From: Albula goreensis
Taxonomy: Eukaryota > Chordata > Actinopteri > Albuliformes > Albulidae
Direction of reading: 5' to 3'
NCBI GenBank assembly: GCA_022829145.1
Contig: CM040744.1
Coordinates: forward strand, 8,343,001-8,407,000
Length of the DNA stretch: 64,000 bases
The notes beneath the pieces are model-generated. The model ran no database searches. It was not told the origin of the DNA and saw only the letters and a program-made list of their open reading frames with translations. The translations under genes and the position numbers were made by a program. Within the stretch, counting starts at the first letter, position 1, and the number at the start of each line of letters is the position of its first letter. This document shows positions 12,201 to 26,000 of this stretch, piece after piece.

Positions 12201-13324
12201 TGCATAATTATTAAAACTATACAGCACACATCCTACGGAAGTGGTATCATTCCTTTTTTGTTAGTGTTGACATCTCTCATTTTGACTCATTTTGAGTCTT
12301 CTGGAGTGCTTGCCTGTCTGTGTGATAATATTAAAGGATAATTGCATTAATGACAGAAACAAAATTCTGTTTTCAGGGAATAGCCACCCTCGAAAAATGT
12401 TCCAACAGCTGCTATCCTTATAACGAAATGGAATACAATATGCCCTGAAAGCATTTCATCAGTATAGCTGCAATACTGACAGAGTACAATTGTTTTTTTA
12501 TTTTTGTTCTCTGGAGAAAGCAATGAATTATTGATTCAGACTTTGTGTTTAAAGTTTATGGGGGTTATAGGCTTTTTTAACAAAGATAATATAGAGCTGT
12601 GTACAGGCGTGAGAACTCTGGAACAAAGCTCTCTCCTCATGTCAAATCAGCTAAACTGTGCTGGCTAAACTGTGCTCTTATATTACATATTCCAAACAGT
12701 GCTTCACATACAACATGATGGAAATGATGGGACATTACCTTGAAATGGGGGCTGTTGTTAGGTGTGGTCATGTCTTACTCTAAACTGCACAAAAGAACTT
12801 CTGGCCCATGTTGTGGAGGCATTCTAGCTTTTTGTCATGGTCTCTTAGACTGTTAAATATGCTTTTTAAGAACATGCTTTTGTGTAACTGAATACTCTGT
12901 TTCTCCCTTTTTCACTCCTATTTCCCTCCTCTCTCCATCTCTTCCCTTACTTCCTGCACTCCCTCCTTTTGCCTGATGTCTGTGCACTCCTGATGAGACC
13001 TTCTTGGGAAGGCAACTTGAGCCTGGAACAATTTGCTCCTTCTCCAGGTTTGTCCACCAGTCCCGACAGTCAACCCCCCCCACCTGCCATCTCCTGACCC
13101 CTTCATTTTCTATTTCTGTCTCTCCTGCCTCCTTTCCATTCACTCTCTCTCTCTCTCTCTCTCTATCTCACTCCTTCCTAGACTCGGCCGTTGCTCCCGA
13201 TAACTCGGCACAAAGCCCCACTGTGTCCCTGTTCCGTCCCCAGCTCCTCCACAAGCAACGGAGCAGGAATCATAAAGGAGAAGCCACTTATCTTCAGATC
13301 CCCACAACCCTCCTCAACCCACAC
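9221..13324. other. intergenic DNA without a recognised gene
   Basis: No gene is seen. The stretch includes a GA tract at 11092-11135, a GC-rich patch at 11230-11470 whose long opposing open frames come from low-complexity Gly/Pro coding and are not convincing, a direct 13-bp repeat (CTAAACTGTGCTGG) near 12651-12677, a pyrimidine-rich stretch at 12890-13180, and a CT microsatellite at about 13141-13165. Confidence 0.6.
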
Positions 13325-14808
13325 TCCCCCCCACACACACACACACACCACCCTCCCCCCTCTCCAACGAAACCTTTCCCACACAATAGTGGCTGCTTTT
13401 AATGCCGGACAATGATGCTGATCTGAAAGGTTACACAGCCCCGTGGCCCCCAACGCTGCCCCCCCATCCCCCTCCAACCCCCCCATCCCCCCCACCCATC
13501 TACGTCCAGCAGCATGCATGAAAGAAACTCTAATGGTCCTTGTTAGCCACTTCAGTGGCTGCACTGATCCCACCTTATCTCCCCATCTTGTGTTCCAGAA
13601 ACGTCTGTGTGAATGTCAGGGAATCCGGGTGAGGGTCGTGTTTTTATTCGCCCAATCGGGTGCGGTCCGATAAGACAATTTGTCAGGGGAAATAAGAGAT
13701 GGCCGCGGCCATTAGCCTCGCGGCGTTGCCCCGTCGCAGGTAGGGAACAGGAGGAGGATGTGGTCATGGTGAGAGGTTTGCATGGGTTTGCCCTCTCTCC
13801 TTTCGTCTTCACTTTTCTCCCCTTTTTTCCCTTCCTCCAGATGGCGCGACAGCAAAGGCGGACGAGCGCCGAGCCGCGTTCAGGGGGCAGAGGTATATGC
13901 AGCTCTTTTACTAGAAGAGCCCTACCCCACTGTGGACTCAGGAAATCGACTCTCTTTTACCTACTGTGCACTGTTTTAATTAATTGGATAAAATGTTTGT
14001 AACATTGACCAATGATCTGGCTGAACAACTGTGTGACCTTTGACCAATGAAGTCAGAGCAGAGCTGGATCATAAGAAAGAAATGAGGTAATGACAGGTAC
14101 AATGATATAATGGTGGAGCTTTGAAACAGTAATCCGTGATTAGCTACTTCACACAGTTGTTGCTTCCACCATTTTACTCTATCGCTGCCATGCTTTTTCC
14201 CCTTTTTATAAAGTGGAATTTAGATTAAATGAACCTAGCATTGAGCATTATCTGGTCCCGTCTGGAGGTGTGTTCCCAGAGATTTTATCTCTTTTTGGAC
14301 TTTTTTTTTTATTCTGAGAAGGCAGGCCAGCCGGCCAAGTGTCTGAGGAGTGGCATGGTGCCCAGAAAGGAGAGAGAATTAATCTCTTTCTTTTCTGCTT
14401 CTTCTTTTTCTCCATATCATTATTTGTATTGCCAGCACTGTCATCAATGATAAAAATATATGTTATACGTATATGATAATATAATCTATGAAACCATATC
14501 ACTCATAAAATGTGAAAAAAACATAATTTTTATTTTCGTTGAACTTTAAGTTGCTCATAAAATTCATGAAAACATATGCCATGTCAGCTGAGATATCAGG
14601 AGGTATTGGAGACATTTTGTTTGTTCCAAGAAATCATTATATTAGCTTATAAACTATTATAAACTATTGTATAATAATGTATAGAAATGGCCTTCTTCAG
14701 TATTGTGTATCTTCGTCATATTGTTTAAACCTTCTGCCATTTCACATTTAATAATATGACCAAATGTGACACAAAACATGTAAATCCATACTCACTTCTA
14801 ATGGTAAG
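13325..14808. repeat. tandem duplication, copy 1 (about 1.48 kb)
   Basis: This segment is repeated head to tail at 14809-16287. Identical anchors are offset by 1479-1483 bp (14101 with 15580; 14761 with 16240; 13381 with 14864). The copy begins in a C-run/CA tract and ends at TTCTAATGGTAAG. I see two base substitutions (C at 14127 against A at 15606; C at 14166 against G at 15645). The other differences I noticed are length changes in short homopolymer runs. The contents look like regulatory DNA, not coding: CCAAT, GATAAG and a 14-bp palindrome ATGGCCGCGGCCAT at 13699-13712. Open frames inside are not convincing. Confidence 0.95.
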
Positions 14809-16287
14809 TACACCCCCCACACACACACACACCACCCTCCCCCTCTCCAACGAAACCTTTCCCACACAATAGTGGCTGCTTTTAATGCCGGACAATGATG
14901 CTGATCTGAAAGGTTACACAGCCCCGTGGCCCCCAACGCTGCCCCCCATCCCCCTCCAACCCCCCATCCCCCACCCATCTACGTCCAGCAGCATGCATGA
15001 AAGAAACTCTAATGGTCCTTGTTAGCCACTTCAGTGGCTGCACTGATCCCACCTTATCTCCCCATCTTGTGTTCCAGAAACGTCTGTGTGAATGTCAGGG
15101 AATCCGGGTGAGGGTCGTGTTTTTATTCGCCCAATCGGGTGCGGTCCGATAAGACAATTTGTCAGGGAAATAAGAGATGGCCGCGGCCATTAGCCTCGCG
15201 GGCGTTGCCCCGTCGCAGGTAGGGAAACAGGAGGAGGATGTGGTCATGGTGAGAGGTTTGCATGGGTTTGCCCTCTCTCCTTTCGTCTTCACTTTTCTCC
15301 CCTTTTTCCCTTCCTCCAGATGGCGCGACAGCAAAGGCGGACGAGCGCCGAGCCGCGTTCAGGGGGCAGAGGTATATGCAGCTCTTTTACTAGAAGAGCC
15401 CTACCCCACTGTGGACTCAGGAAATCGACTCTCTTTTACCTACTGTGCACTGTTTTAATTAATTGGATAAAATGTTTGTAACATTGACCAATGATCTGGC
15501 TGAACAACTGTGTGACCTTTGACCAATGAAGTCAGAGCAGAGCTGGATCATAAGAAAGAAATGAGGTAATGACAGGTACAATGATATAATGGTGGAGCTT
15601 TGAAAAAGTAATCCGTGATTAGCTACTTCACACAGTTGTTGCTTGCACCATTTTACTCTATCGCTGCCATGCTTTTTCCCCTTTTTATAAAGTGGAATTT
15701 AGATTAAATGAACCTAGCATTGAGCATTATCTGGTCCCGTCTGGAGGTGTGTTCCCAGAGATTTTATCTCTCTTTTTGGACTTTTTTTATTCTGAGAAGG
15801 CAGGCCAGCCGGCCAAGTGTCTGAGGAGTGGCATGGTGCCCAGAAAGGAGAGAGAATTAATCTCTTTCTTTTTCTGCTTCTTCTTTTTCTCCATATCATT
15901 ATTTGTATTGCCAGCACTGTCATCAATGATAAAAATATATGTTATACGTATATGATAATATAATCTATGAAACCATATCACTCATAAAATGTGAAAAAAA
16001 CATAATTTTTATTTTCGTTGAACTTTAAGTTGCTCATAAAATTCATGAAAACATATGCCATGTCAGCTGAGATATCAGGAGGTATTGGAGACATTTTGTT
16101 TGTTCCAAGAAATCATTATATTAGCTTATAAACTATTATAAACTATTGTATAATAATGTATAGAAATGGCCTTCTTCAGTATTGTGTATCTTCGTCATAT
16201 TGTTTAAACCTTCTGCCATTTCACATTTAATAATATGACCAAATGTGACACAAAACATGTAAATCCATACTCACTTCTAATGGTAAG
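14809..16287. repeat. tandem duplication, copy 2 (about 1.48 kb)
   Basis: This is the second copy of 13325-14808; the last few hundred bases (15918-16287) look identical to copy 1. The junction reads GGTAAGTACACCCCCCACACAC. The phrase TACACCCCCCACACACAC also occurs at 16489, about 200 bp beyond the end of the repeated segment, so the junction appears to join that right-hand CA tract to the left-hand one. Copy 1 would then have lost the 201 bp seen at 16288-16488. The palindrome ATGGCCGCGGCCAT recurs at 15177-15190. Confidence 0.95.
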
Positions 16288-19200
16288 AAAAATAGTGCAA
16301 CATGTAGGTTCATGTAAGAATTAACAGAATGTGGGGAGGCATTGCTTTGAAAAATGTATTTGTTTGCATAGGTTTAATGATTCTTGACAGACTGAAAGCA
16401 AGCGTGTTGATATCCTTCCCACTTCTGTATATTTGCGGCCACATCAAAACAAACCGCCTAACTGCAAAATGTCAAAGTGAAAGCACTATACACCCCCCAC
16501 ACACACACACAACAAACCCCTGTCCCCATGCACACAGACATACAAATTTAATTGTTATAATTGTAGTTATTATTTTTTATATGTTTATACTCTGGTGTAA
16601 AATTGAACTTGGTGCATATGTCTTTCTCTGTCAATTTCTGAACAACCCTCACAATGCCTGAAACCGAGTTCCAACCCAAACCTTTGCTGTGATGTTGAAT
16701 TCTTCTCCTCCTTTCCTCCATGGTCCCCTGATCAGTATGCTGTCCCCTTGGCTGGCTTCCTGCACTGGTCATAATCCAATCTCAGCCACCCAACACCATC
16801 ACGTAGCTCTTTGAATTTTATACCCACCCGCTAGACCAGGCTCCTAATCGACGGTTATTGCCCAGGATCAAATTTGCAGAGGGGAGGCAAATCTTTAGTG
16901 ATGTGATTTTGACCACCTTAACCCAATAGATTTCCAAAAGCCTTTCGCTTATTCTCTCTTTCTTTCTCCCTGCAACAAAGTGATGGCATTTTAATTTTCA
17001 TTCTCGTGTTTCTCTTTATTTATTTACCAAACCGCCTTTTTTTTCTTGTTTACTTAAATTGAGACGAGGGTGGGCTTTGTTCATTGAAAAATTACATTTC
17101 TTTTTTATTCTCATAGAAATTCTGCTGATTTCTGGCTCAAGATTAGATTTGGAGCTGTAGTCTCTCTCTCGATAACTTGTATTCACACTGTTGATAGGGT
17201 CATTTATGTTGCCCATTTTTACTGTGTGTGTGATGAGCCAGATCAAAACCAGATTTGAGCAAATCAAGTGTTTGGTCAAAATGGGATTTCTCCTTGTTTG
17301 GACAGTCGAGCGAAGAAACACTGGACAATGTGCCAAATACACAAACTGACCCTCAACAAAGGACTAGAGCCAGGTTTAGGTATCAATGTCATGCAAGCAA
17401 TGGTGATGACAATTCAAACACCATATAATTACAGGCAGGATGAAAAAGAAAAACCTGAATGAAAGATGGTGAACAGGGTCAGTGAAAAGACATTAAATAG
17501 TAAAATAAGACCAGCTGATAAACGAAAAGGCATCAATGTCGCTCCCTGTCTTCAGTGTGAACACTTCACAGATATGGTATAGGACTAGGGTTGAAGTGGA
17601 GATGAGGGACAGGGCCAGTGACGGGGGCGCAGGGGCAGAGGTAGGGGCAGACCCGGCCTTAACGACCCAGTGGAACATGTCAGTGTGTAATTTTCCGCCC
17701 CCTGCCTCAGCCTCGAACAAGCGAAAGCCCTCCCACTGTGGGTGCCCCATTGTTGGAGTGCTGGATTAGTTTAGCTCCCAGGAGTCCTGCCCCTCTCTGT
17801 CTCCATCCGTCACTGTCGCCACAGACAGAGGACGCACACTCCTACACACACACCAACACGCTTGTTTCGACGCACACCCGTACACCCATACTGACGCATA
17901 TGCACTCCCACGTCGGCTGAGACTTACACGGTTGTGTGTTTACATAGGTGACCCCACCCCCGACCTCTCTTACAGTACAGCGCTCACCCTCCCTCTGAGA
18001 CACCGCCCAGCAGTCGCGGCTGCTAGGCGGGTGGGGGCGTGGAAAGGGACAGTGGCCTGTCAGGTGGTCAGTAGGGTAGGCCTAATGTCAGGCCTTTGCC
18101 CACCAGGCCCCTGACAGAGGAATGAAGGGCTGGCCAAGGGTCAGAGTTCCTGACCATCTCACACTCAGTGGGCAGGGGAGGTAATTAACTCCAGAGCTGA
18201 TTGACAGGGAGTTTATCACATGGAGGACACGGAGACAGGTTCATCACTCGCTGCCAAAACAGACATATCAATTGTAAAGGAGCAGAACATCTTGTACGCC
18301 CGGAGTGATCCGCAATGGGCGAAAACAGGTGGCAGAGCTGCAGAGCTGCCGAAGACGGTGGAATGATCGACTTCGGTCTGCTGATGAATCAGATGCTTAA
18401 CCATTAAGGGTCTGTCTCAGCTGAGACTCCAGACTGCAGCGTTGACTGCAGTGTTTGTGGTGTCAAGCTGTGTGCTATGTCTTCTCCCCACAGAGGGGTC
18501 AGTTCAATCCACTCTGTTTTGACATCGTGTTGTTCTTTGTTGTAAGGCAAAAGAAAACTTTTCGTCCTGCTACAAGTATCCTCTCATAGAACATGCACTC
18601 AATACCCCATCCTTCCTCCTTTGCATATGCTGTATAAACACAGAAAATAAAGCAGGACAGCTGGACAATCTCACAAAAATAATAACTGGGTATTGTTGTA
18701 GACGATAGTGAATTTCATTTATCTTAGTGCTCAAGCATTTATATTAAATCTTATGTGTGAATTAGATTAAAGGGGGAAAAAATCGTATCTTGGTCAGAGG
18801 TAATAGGGCTCTTTTTTAGATAACATGTTCACCTAAGAAGAATGCACTTGAAAGGGGAAAATCTGTGGAATTAAATGGTGTGTCCCTCCTTGATTCCGAG
18901 GGCCGTTTTCTCCAGCGGCACAAAGAGGGGCGGATCGGATTGCGGCGGCGCATTCACAGGGGCACTTTGTTTTCAAATGGTTTTGTTAGTTGTGACACTG
19001 CAGACATCCAACACCTTTCCGAGAGTCTGAACTGTAAAAGCTCTTGTTCTCTCACAGGTAACCCAGAAACAGACCTAGGGCAGTGATCTCCGCCGGTAAA
19101 ACCTTTCCCCCGCCCGGTGTTTCCCTCCCCGCAGGGGTCCTGGAGCTTAAGCAGCTTAACACAGTGGGATCAACAGCCTGAACCCCATCTAATGCTGGAC

Positions 19201-22200
19201 TTACTCAAAGCTTTCGCATGTTCCACTCAGCCAGATCCTTGACCTCTGACATGAAGCTTCCTCCACAAAAACACAGACACACACACGCACACACACACAC
19301 ACTTTTGTGCAAACCTGTGTGTGTGTGCGTTTTGTTCCTAATTTGCATCTTTACTTAAAAGAATGGGCGCATTCCAATCTGGGCATGAGTACCCAATGGA
19401 TCAGGGATGCACATCTGAGGACACAGGGTAACAACAGACGAGTGGTGTGTGGGGAGGGGACAAAACGCGGGTTGAACTGGAGGTGCCCACAAGGGTAGCG
19501 GAGAGTGGCGAAAGCCCCAGTGCTGGCCGGAGGAGGACACAGACAGGGGCGCAGGGGCCAGAGTGCAGGCAGGAGAAAGACTATCCGCTACATTAACCTT
19601 CCCCATGGCTGCCAGAGCCTTTCTGCACTCCTCTTTCAGCAGGACCCAAGGGAGGGTAACTCTGAGCCTTGCCCATTCTCCTGGAGATCTTTGATTTCCT
19701 ATTAGGTTCCTCTTATGGAGGGGGACCTGGCCGTCTCACGTTCGGCGGCAGGCCCGCTGCAGCACAATGCCCAGCCTCGGCCTGGATACAGGGGCTTTGT
19801 TGTTTGTGCCATTTGTTGCCCTGTCTCTCTGGCAGCTAAAAAAGGCCCACATCACATGCTCTTCCCCAAAGTGCACACTTAGTCACTGGTGGGGCTGCGC
19901 GGGCAGAGTGGGGGTGGGGGGGGTGAAGCTAGACAGCACGCTTATGCCCTGGAAAACAACGCTCTCATTTTGCTGGGGAATTTGGATTGGGGGTGGTGCG
20001 GGGGGGGGGGGTTGGGGATGAGGACAGGGACGAAACATTTCACCAACTAAGAAAACAGTTTCTTTTTATTGTTTTCATTCTCTGCTTCATTCACATTTAT
20101 GATCAGATTATTTACAACGAAAGGATAATAACACTCAAAAACAATGCTTTGGTGCATTCCTTTATGCAGGGAAACAGTTGATTACCGTTTTCCTCCCTTT
20201 TATGAGGCAGCTTGGCTATCTCCAAGCAATGGAAGAGAGAACGGTGTCAGAGAAAAAAATTGTAATGCTCGTTCCATTCACATCTAGGAGGGATTTTCTT
20301 CTTTTAGAACAAATGTATTCACTGATGCATTTCTAAAAATAAATGGACAAAAATTAATCAGGAGGAAATAAATATAGATTAATGGATTCTTCATACATCA
20401 AATGCAATGCAGAGAGCAAACCAAAAAGCATTAAAGCATAATTCATCTGTAGTATATCAAATCTCAGAAAGGTCCTTAGAATGCTTATCTGTACTATGTG
20501 GTATGCATATTTTTCCTTGTTTTTATTTGTGCAAGGATGGAAGTTGAACTGAAATCATGGGAGAGTATGTACCAGTAATGGGACTGTGGATTGGTGAAAA
20601 ACTTTGTGGGACTTAAGTCCCACTGTGCTCTGGGGCGTGGCTGCACAGAATTCTGGGGGAAATTCCCTCAGTGGTGACAAGATGGAGCTCAGTGATGTTG
20701 TGTGGAGCAGGGGCACCGGGTTCAGTCTCCCTTTGTGTTCCAGTCTCCCTCTACTTCTACTGGCCTCGGGAGCCCTTGATACGGTACATCATGGAAAAAC
20801 ACTGGGATCTCCCGGGAGACCATTTTTTTGGCAAGGCTCCAAGCCAGCCTGGTACTTAGGCCCGGCAGCCTCAGATCATCACAGATAAGCTTCCTTGGAA
20901 CCTGTGTCATCCAAGGACAGCCCCAAGGCGAAGGGTGACACACTGCATTCCCTTGCCCAGGGCTTCAGCCTCACCTATAATTATTTCATTTGCCTCTCAG
21001 TATTTTCACTGACTTTTCAAACTGTCAGTTTTTGCAAATAAGACATTGCACCTGATGAAGGTTATTTTGTCCAGCGGCCAATTTCTCCTCACCAACTTTA
21101 AATGCCATGTTCAAGTATTAATGTTGAGGTTGATTAAATACTTGGACAAATTCAGACAGATGAACTTGTTTTGAACAAAAGAAGATTCCCATGGAGGTTT
21201 AAGTCTGACATATCCCTCTTTGGTAGATCAAACCATTATGGCTGACATGGGGGGGGTGGTTGGCAAAAGAAGGTGTGACAAAAGAAGGGGTGGCCCCATG
21301 GACGGAATCATACACCAACACAGTTTTCAGTGTATGGTGTGTTGAAAACATTTCAGCCCTCTTTCACAGGAGCAGCAAAAAGTTGTCAAGTACCATGGCA
21401 TGTTGATACTACACCTGGTCCAGTGGGACTGTCCATATTTCATCTGCACACAAGAGAATGGAGAACCACCAGGCCATCATCCCACATTGTCTGTATGGTT
21501 TCTCCACATTACCACAAACAGCTTTATCTGCAAAGCCATCAGGCCGCAGACTGGCACCTCAAGGCATTCCGCTTACAGACATCCCAATAGAGAAGCAAAG
21601 CGCGGCATGGCTTTAAATCACAATTATGGAATTAGGAAGTAACTCTCCACTTGTCATTTTTGTGTAGACACTATTATTAATAATTTTGTAAAAATAAGAA
21701 GTCACACAAACTTCTATCTAACCCAGTTTCCTTATGTGAGGTAACAGATACTCTGTCATGTTTCTCAAGAACCAAACTATTAGTAATAAAAAACTATAGT
21801 TGCCAAACACTTTTTGGTATGTAAATATAATTAAACATTATGCAGTATATAGCCAACCATTACAAAAGAGCATGGCATTAGCTTATCAGGCTACATGAAA
21901 ATTAGTTCCTATTATATGCTGGCAAAAAGGGCACCAAACTTGTATCAGCGTAAAACAATCTACCAAATAAATGACATGGATTAATAGAATTGTCCTATAT
22001 GTTCAATAACATGGTAGTCTCATTTTTAGGCCTCACAGGTACATTGGCTGTGTAAACACCTATGAGTTCCCATTTTCGGGATCCATTCACATGACCCACT
22101 GCAACTGTCATACGCTGTCAGTCAGAATCAAAGAGTGTATTCCACTGCCCAATAACATGGGGAAATATGACTGAGGATTCCTAAGCTGGGAGCAGCTGCA

Positions 22201-22680
22201 CTTGACCACCTCAGGAAGTTGTATTATGTAAAGGCATCTTCCACCCCCCCTTTTTTTTCTTACCACTGCTCTCCTACTGGCAGAATGCAAGTACAGAGGC
22301 TTTGAGAGACGAGTAGCTCATACCCTTTTTATTGAGAAACCACATTTATTTTTTAACAAATGCCAAATATTTATGTCAGTGTTGCAAAGGGATAAGGATG
22401 CTTAGGGCATTATCACACTTTGATGAATAGTTTTGATATTCAGAATTCACCTTTCCCAGGTGGTCATCGATCCAAAGCACAGCATCAAAGCAATGATGAA
22501 GTGACTCAAAATTATATGGTGAATTGTCCTCCCTTTAGTATTTAGTGTCTATTAATAGTAGAAAAGCACAAAAAAGAATATATTGATAACTGGGCCATTC
22601 AAATTTATTGTGGTATTACTGCATAAAGTCTGAATACTATAGCATCCCAACTACTTGCACATTTGATTTACTGATGGTAC
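16288..22680. other. intergenic DNA with scattered CpG-bearing blocks
   Basis: No gene is recognised. The stretch contains a C-run/CA tract at 16489-16511, GC-richer islands at 17590-18120, 18865-19130, 19480-19770 and 20600-20940, CA/TG tracts at 19265-19330, and G-runs at 19910-20015. These islands have balanced composition and no codon structure, so they are more likely conserved regulatory blocks than exons. From 21650 to 22600 the DNA is AT-rich with nothing I can name. Confidence 0.55.
18840..19130. promoter_or_regulatory. candidate conserved regulatory block
   Basis: A CpG-bearing, unique-looking segment (GGGCCGTTTTCTCCAGCGG and GGCGGATCGGATTGCGGC are typical stretches) stands out from AT-rich flanks. 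It has a Sox-like CTTTGTTTTC and no plausible splice-bounded frame. The call rests only on composition and needs an alignment to other fish. Confidence 0.25.
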
Positions 22681-23050
22681 AGTCATGAAGAAAATATGAA
22701 AAGTGACGTTATCAGTAACGGTAGCCAAGGAAAATCCCGCCTTTGTAAAAAAAAAAAAAAAAAGCCACGGTGATTGGCTTAAAGCCAACCGGTATTACTA
22801 CTGATGAAACTGATTACTTTCAGGTGTTGAGTCGCAAGTGTTGCTAGTTTTTAAGACGGTGGACAATCCTCTACCTTCGCCCTAATGTTTCTATACATTT
22901 TGTTTATCGGTGAAGAAAAAACTTTAATTCATATAGCAAAACCTGTTGTACTAAAAAAAAGAAGATTATATTTATTTATTATCTTAAAAACGTGTTGCGC
23001 GGTAGCCGCTGAATGAAAGGTGAGAGAACTCATGCACACACCTGCGGCCT
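22681..23050 (+). promoter_or_regulatory. orphan promoter-like segment, possibly the start of an unannotated transcript
   Basis: The segment has a CRE-like TGACGT at 22704, an inverted CCAAT (ATTGG) at 22773, an X-box-like GTAGCCAAGGAAAA near 22721, and moderate CpG content unlike its AT-rich surroundings. About 240 bp beyond the ATTGG lies an ATG (23013) followed at once by a good splice donor, AAAG|GTGAGA (GT at 23020-23021). This is the layout of a housekeeping-type promoter with a short first exon, but no downstream exon is recognisable, so it may be a non-coding RNA promoter or chance. Confidence 0.25.
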
Positions 23051-26000
23051 ATCAGCTGTGAACTGTTTGGTTACCTAGCTAGACAGCCCAGCCCAAGTAT
23101 CCTTGTAGCATAGCTGGCCTTCAAGCAATTTTTAGGCGTTGGTTAACGACATGAATTGAACATTTTATAGCCACTTGGCTACCTAGCTAGTTTCATCATA
23201 TAGATATATCCTGTTTTTAGATGTTCTTTAAAGTTGTTTGTAAATGGTACGGTCACAACTGCTTACACGAGATAGCTTTAGCAAAACAGCTATCGCTAGC
23301 ATAGCAACGTTTAGGTTGCGATGTATCGCTAAGGCTACAGTTAGAATATTCACCTAAACTGAATTATAATGAGCTTTCTGTTTTTAATAATATCGTAGTT
23401 TGTACCGTCCTAAAAAGACAGCAAACGTAAGAAAACACTCGTCACCTCCATGCAAACACTCAAACTGTTTATACAGTATATCTTTGCTTGGCAAAATTGT
23501 AACTTAGTGTAAGTCCTCTTAATTAGTGACAGCTTGGTTGCCTTCGAAATCCGAATAAAGTGGTAATAATGTGCTGCTGGATCCTTCAAAACTTCTATTT
23601 ATACGGTTGTAATTAAACGTTTTGTTGCCCCAGAAAGTATTGGCTGGGTAGTCATTCAGAGGACCTGAAACAGCCAAACTTAACAAATGTCAAATTTACC
23701 AGAGAATTTTTTTTTCAAAGACAAGATATATAGTGTTATAGTACAAAAATGTTGTTCACAGCAATCATCTTTTAAGGTACAAATGAGGATCCGATCTCCT
23801 CCTTCAGGTTCATAATTATGCGTTTTATGGGTTGTGGGGTTTCATGTGCTGAAGAATGTGGATACATGCAATTCAACACACACACAGCACAAAAAATATA
23901 ATGTAAAATGATAGAACCTAAAAAGATAAAAGCTGCATTTCAGTGAAGAAGGTGTTGATTACTGAATACAGCCGTAAATTAGGTCAGCCTTTCCATGATA
24001 ATGCATGGTGGGGTATAAGCATATTTTAAAGTTTACCGAGTGACCGTGCAGATACTCACATACACACGCATAGATACAGTACAAAAAACTCTAGTGTAGA
24101 GTATTTAAATCCTATACTTTTATTATTTCCAGTATGTCTGTAGTGAAACTGCATTGGGTTCCCCATTCTCTTCAGCCTCCATTAAATTGTGCCACCAACT
24201 CATAATAGTTCAAACAGCAATGGTTAACAAAGGTTAAAGATATATGATCAACTGTTCAATCCTTGCACTGAACAAAAGTAACTCTACACAGGTCAGATAC
24301 AGCAATGAGAGAGGATAACAGTATTGAGGAGTGAAAAGGTGTGAACCTAAATCCTACCTGTTTCAAAGGTGGGTGTGTGCAAATCCTGAGATAAATGACC
24401 ACGTGGCTTTGTAATCCTTGAAGTCATTAACATATGGAAGGAAAGGGAGAGGATTAACAAAGCTTTTGAACTGCACATTACAGTGATCCTCTGTTGAATT
24501 TTGCCCTCCTTTAGCAATTAGCCAATTAATTATGTGTGAGCATGTGCTTTTGTGTGTCTGAGTGTGGGTCTGTGTGCATGATTGTGTGTGACCATGCATG
24601 TTTGTGTGTACCTGTGTCCATGTTTGTGTGTGAGAATGTACATGTGTGATTGAACATCTGTGTGCATGCTTGGATGTGAGCATGCATATGTGTGTATCTG
24701 TGTGAAAGCTTGAGTGTGGGAATGCATATCTTTGTGCATACATGTGAATGAGCTTGCATTTGTGCATATATATGTGTGTGTGTCATTGTATGTATGAATG
24801 CATTTGTGTAGGTGTCTTTGTGTGTTTGTGTTTGAACAAATATTTGTGTGTGTATGAGAGAGAGTGGGGGATGGTGGAAGAGGGAAAGTCAGAGAGAGAC
24901 AAAAAATGTGGCAGTGGATGGATTGCACTAGTAGAAGTAGTAGTTGCCAACCCCCCACAGAGAGGCCATTTCAGGATGTGATTGACATGTGCAATGAGGC
25001 ATTACTGATCTATATGGGAGCTGCCCTGGGAGGCAGTGGCTGGTGTTTGGATGGGTGAGGGGTTAGCAATAGGAAAACTGTTTGGTATGAGGACTGGGAG
25101 GGGGTTATGACAAACTATGGTCCCCCCAGTGAGGTTTCTCTAATAAAGCAATAATAAAACAGTAATAAGACAGAAAACAAAGTTAAATAACACAAGCCAA
25201 GTAAAAACCCATTTGAGCCAGATAGGAAGTATTGCTAACAGGTTTGCCTGCTGGCCATGAAAACAAACAAAACAAAAAGACAACTTGAGCTTAAAGTCTT
25301 AAGCAGATTCCACTTGGTTAACTAATTAGATGAGTTTTCCTTTTCTTGTGTGCCCAGTGGGCTGGATTTAAGCCAGTGGTGTGAGGAAGTGCCACTGTTG
25401 TGATATTGAGATATACAGTGTTTATTTGTGTGGGGGCATTTGCTCTAAGATGCCTTGGAGCTACAGAGACACAGGACTTCTGAGTTCTGAGTAAGATCAT
25501 CTCAGTTCTGACGGAACAGTGGCAGTGCATTGGAGAAAACCATCTCAAGGTGATGACAGCTCCTAAGCTTGACCTTGTGGAAAAAAGAAAAAAAAATCCC
25601 CCTCAGTCAGCCACTTAAGTTCAAACATCTAACACAACGCAGCTTAAAACGTCAAAGCCAGCGCTCTAGTTGAGAGGTAAATAGCACAATACGCAATACA
25701 GCGGTTATTCAATACTTCAGGGGGTTTATGCAACTGGCCACAGGCCTGCTTTTCCTCGCCCATGTGACTCGAGGCGCTCCCTCGGTCCACCCTCGCTGCC
25801 TCTCTTCGATTTACAAAATTGCTTTCCACAACTCCCCATTGTTGTGGGTTTTCTTTGGGAGGTGAATAGGGATCTGTGAGAGAAATGAAAGGGATTGGAC
25901 ATGTATCTCTAATTGGGAATAGGAGGGAAGAGGAGGGTGGGGAGGTGGGGGGCTTTGGGGTGGGGGGGTTGTCTGTGCACAGACCTGAAAGCGATACCCT

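Noticed and set aside
13613..14002. Open frames inside the tandem duplication
   Set aside because: The homopolymer length differences between the copies shift the frames, which argues against coding constraint.
24363..24958. His/Thr-rich minus-strand frames
   Set aside because: By-product of the TG-rich low-complexity tract.
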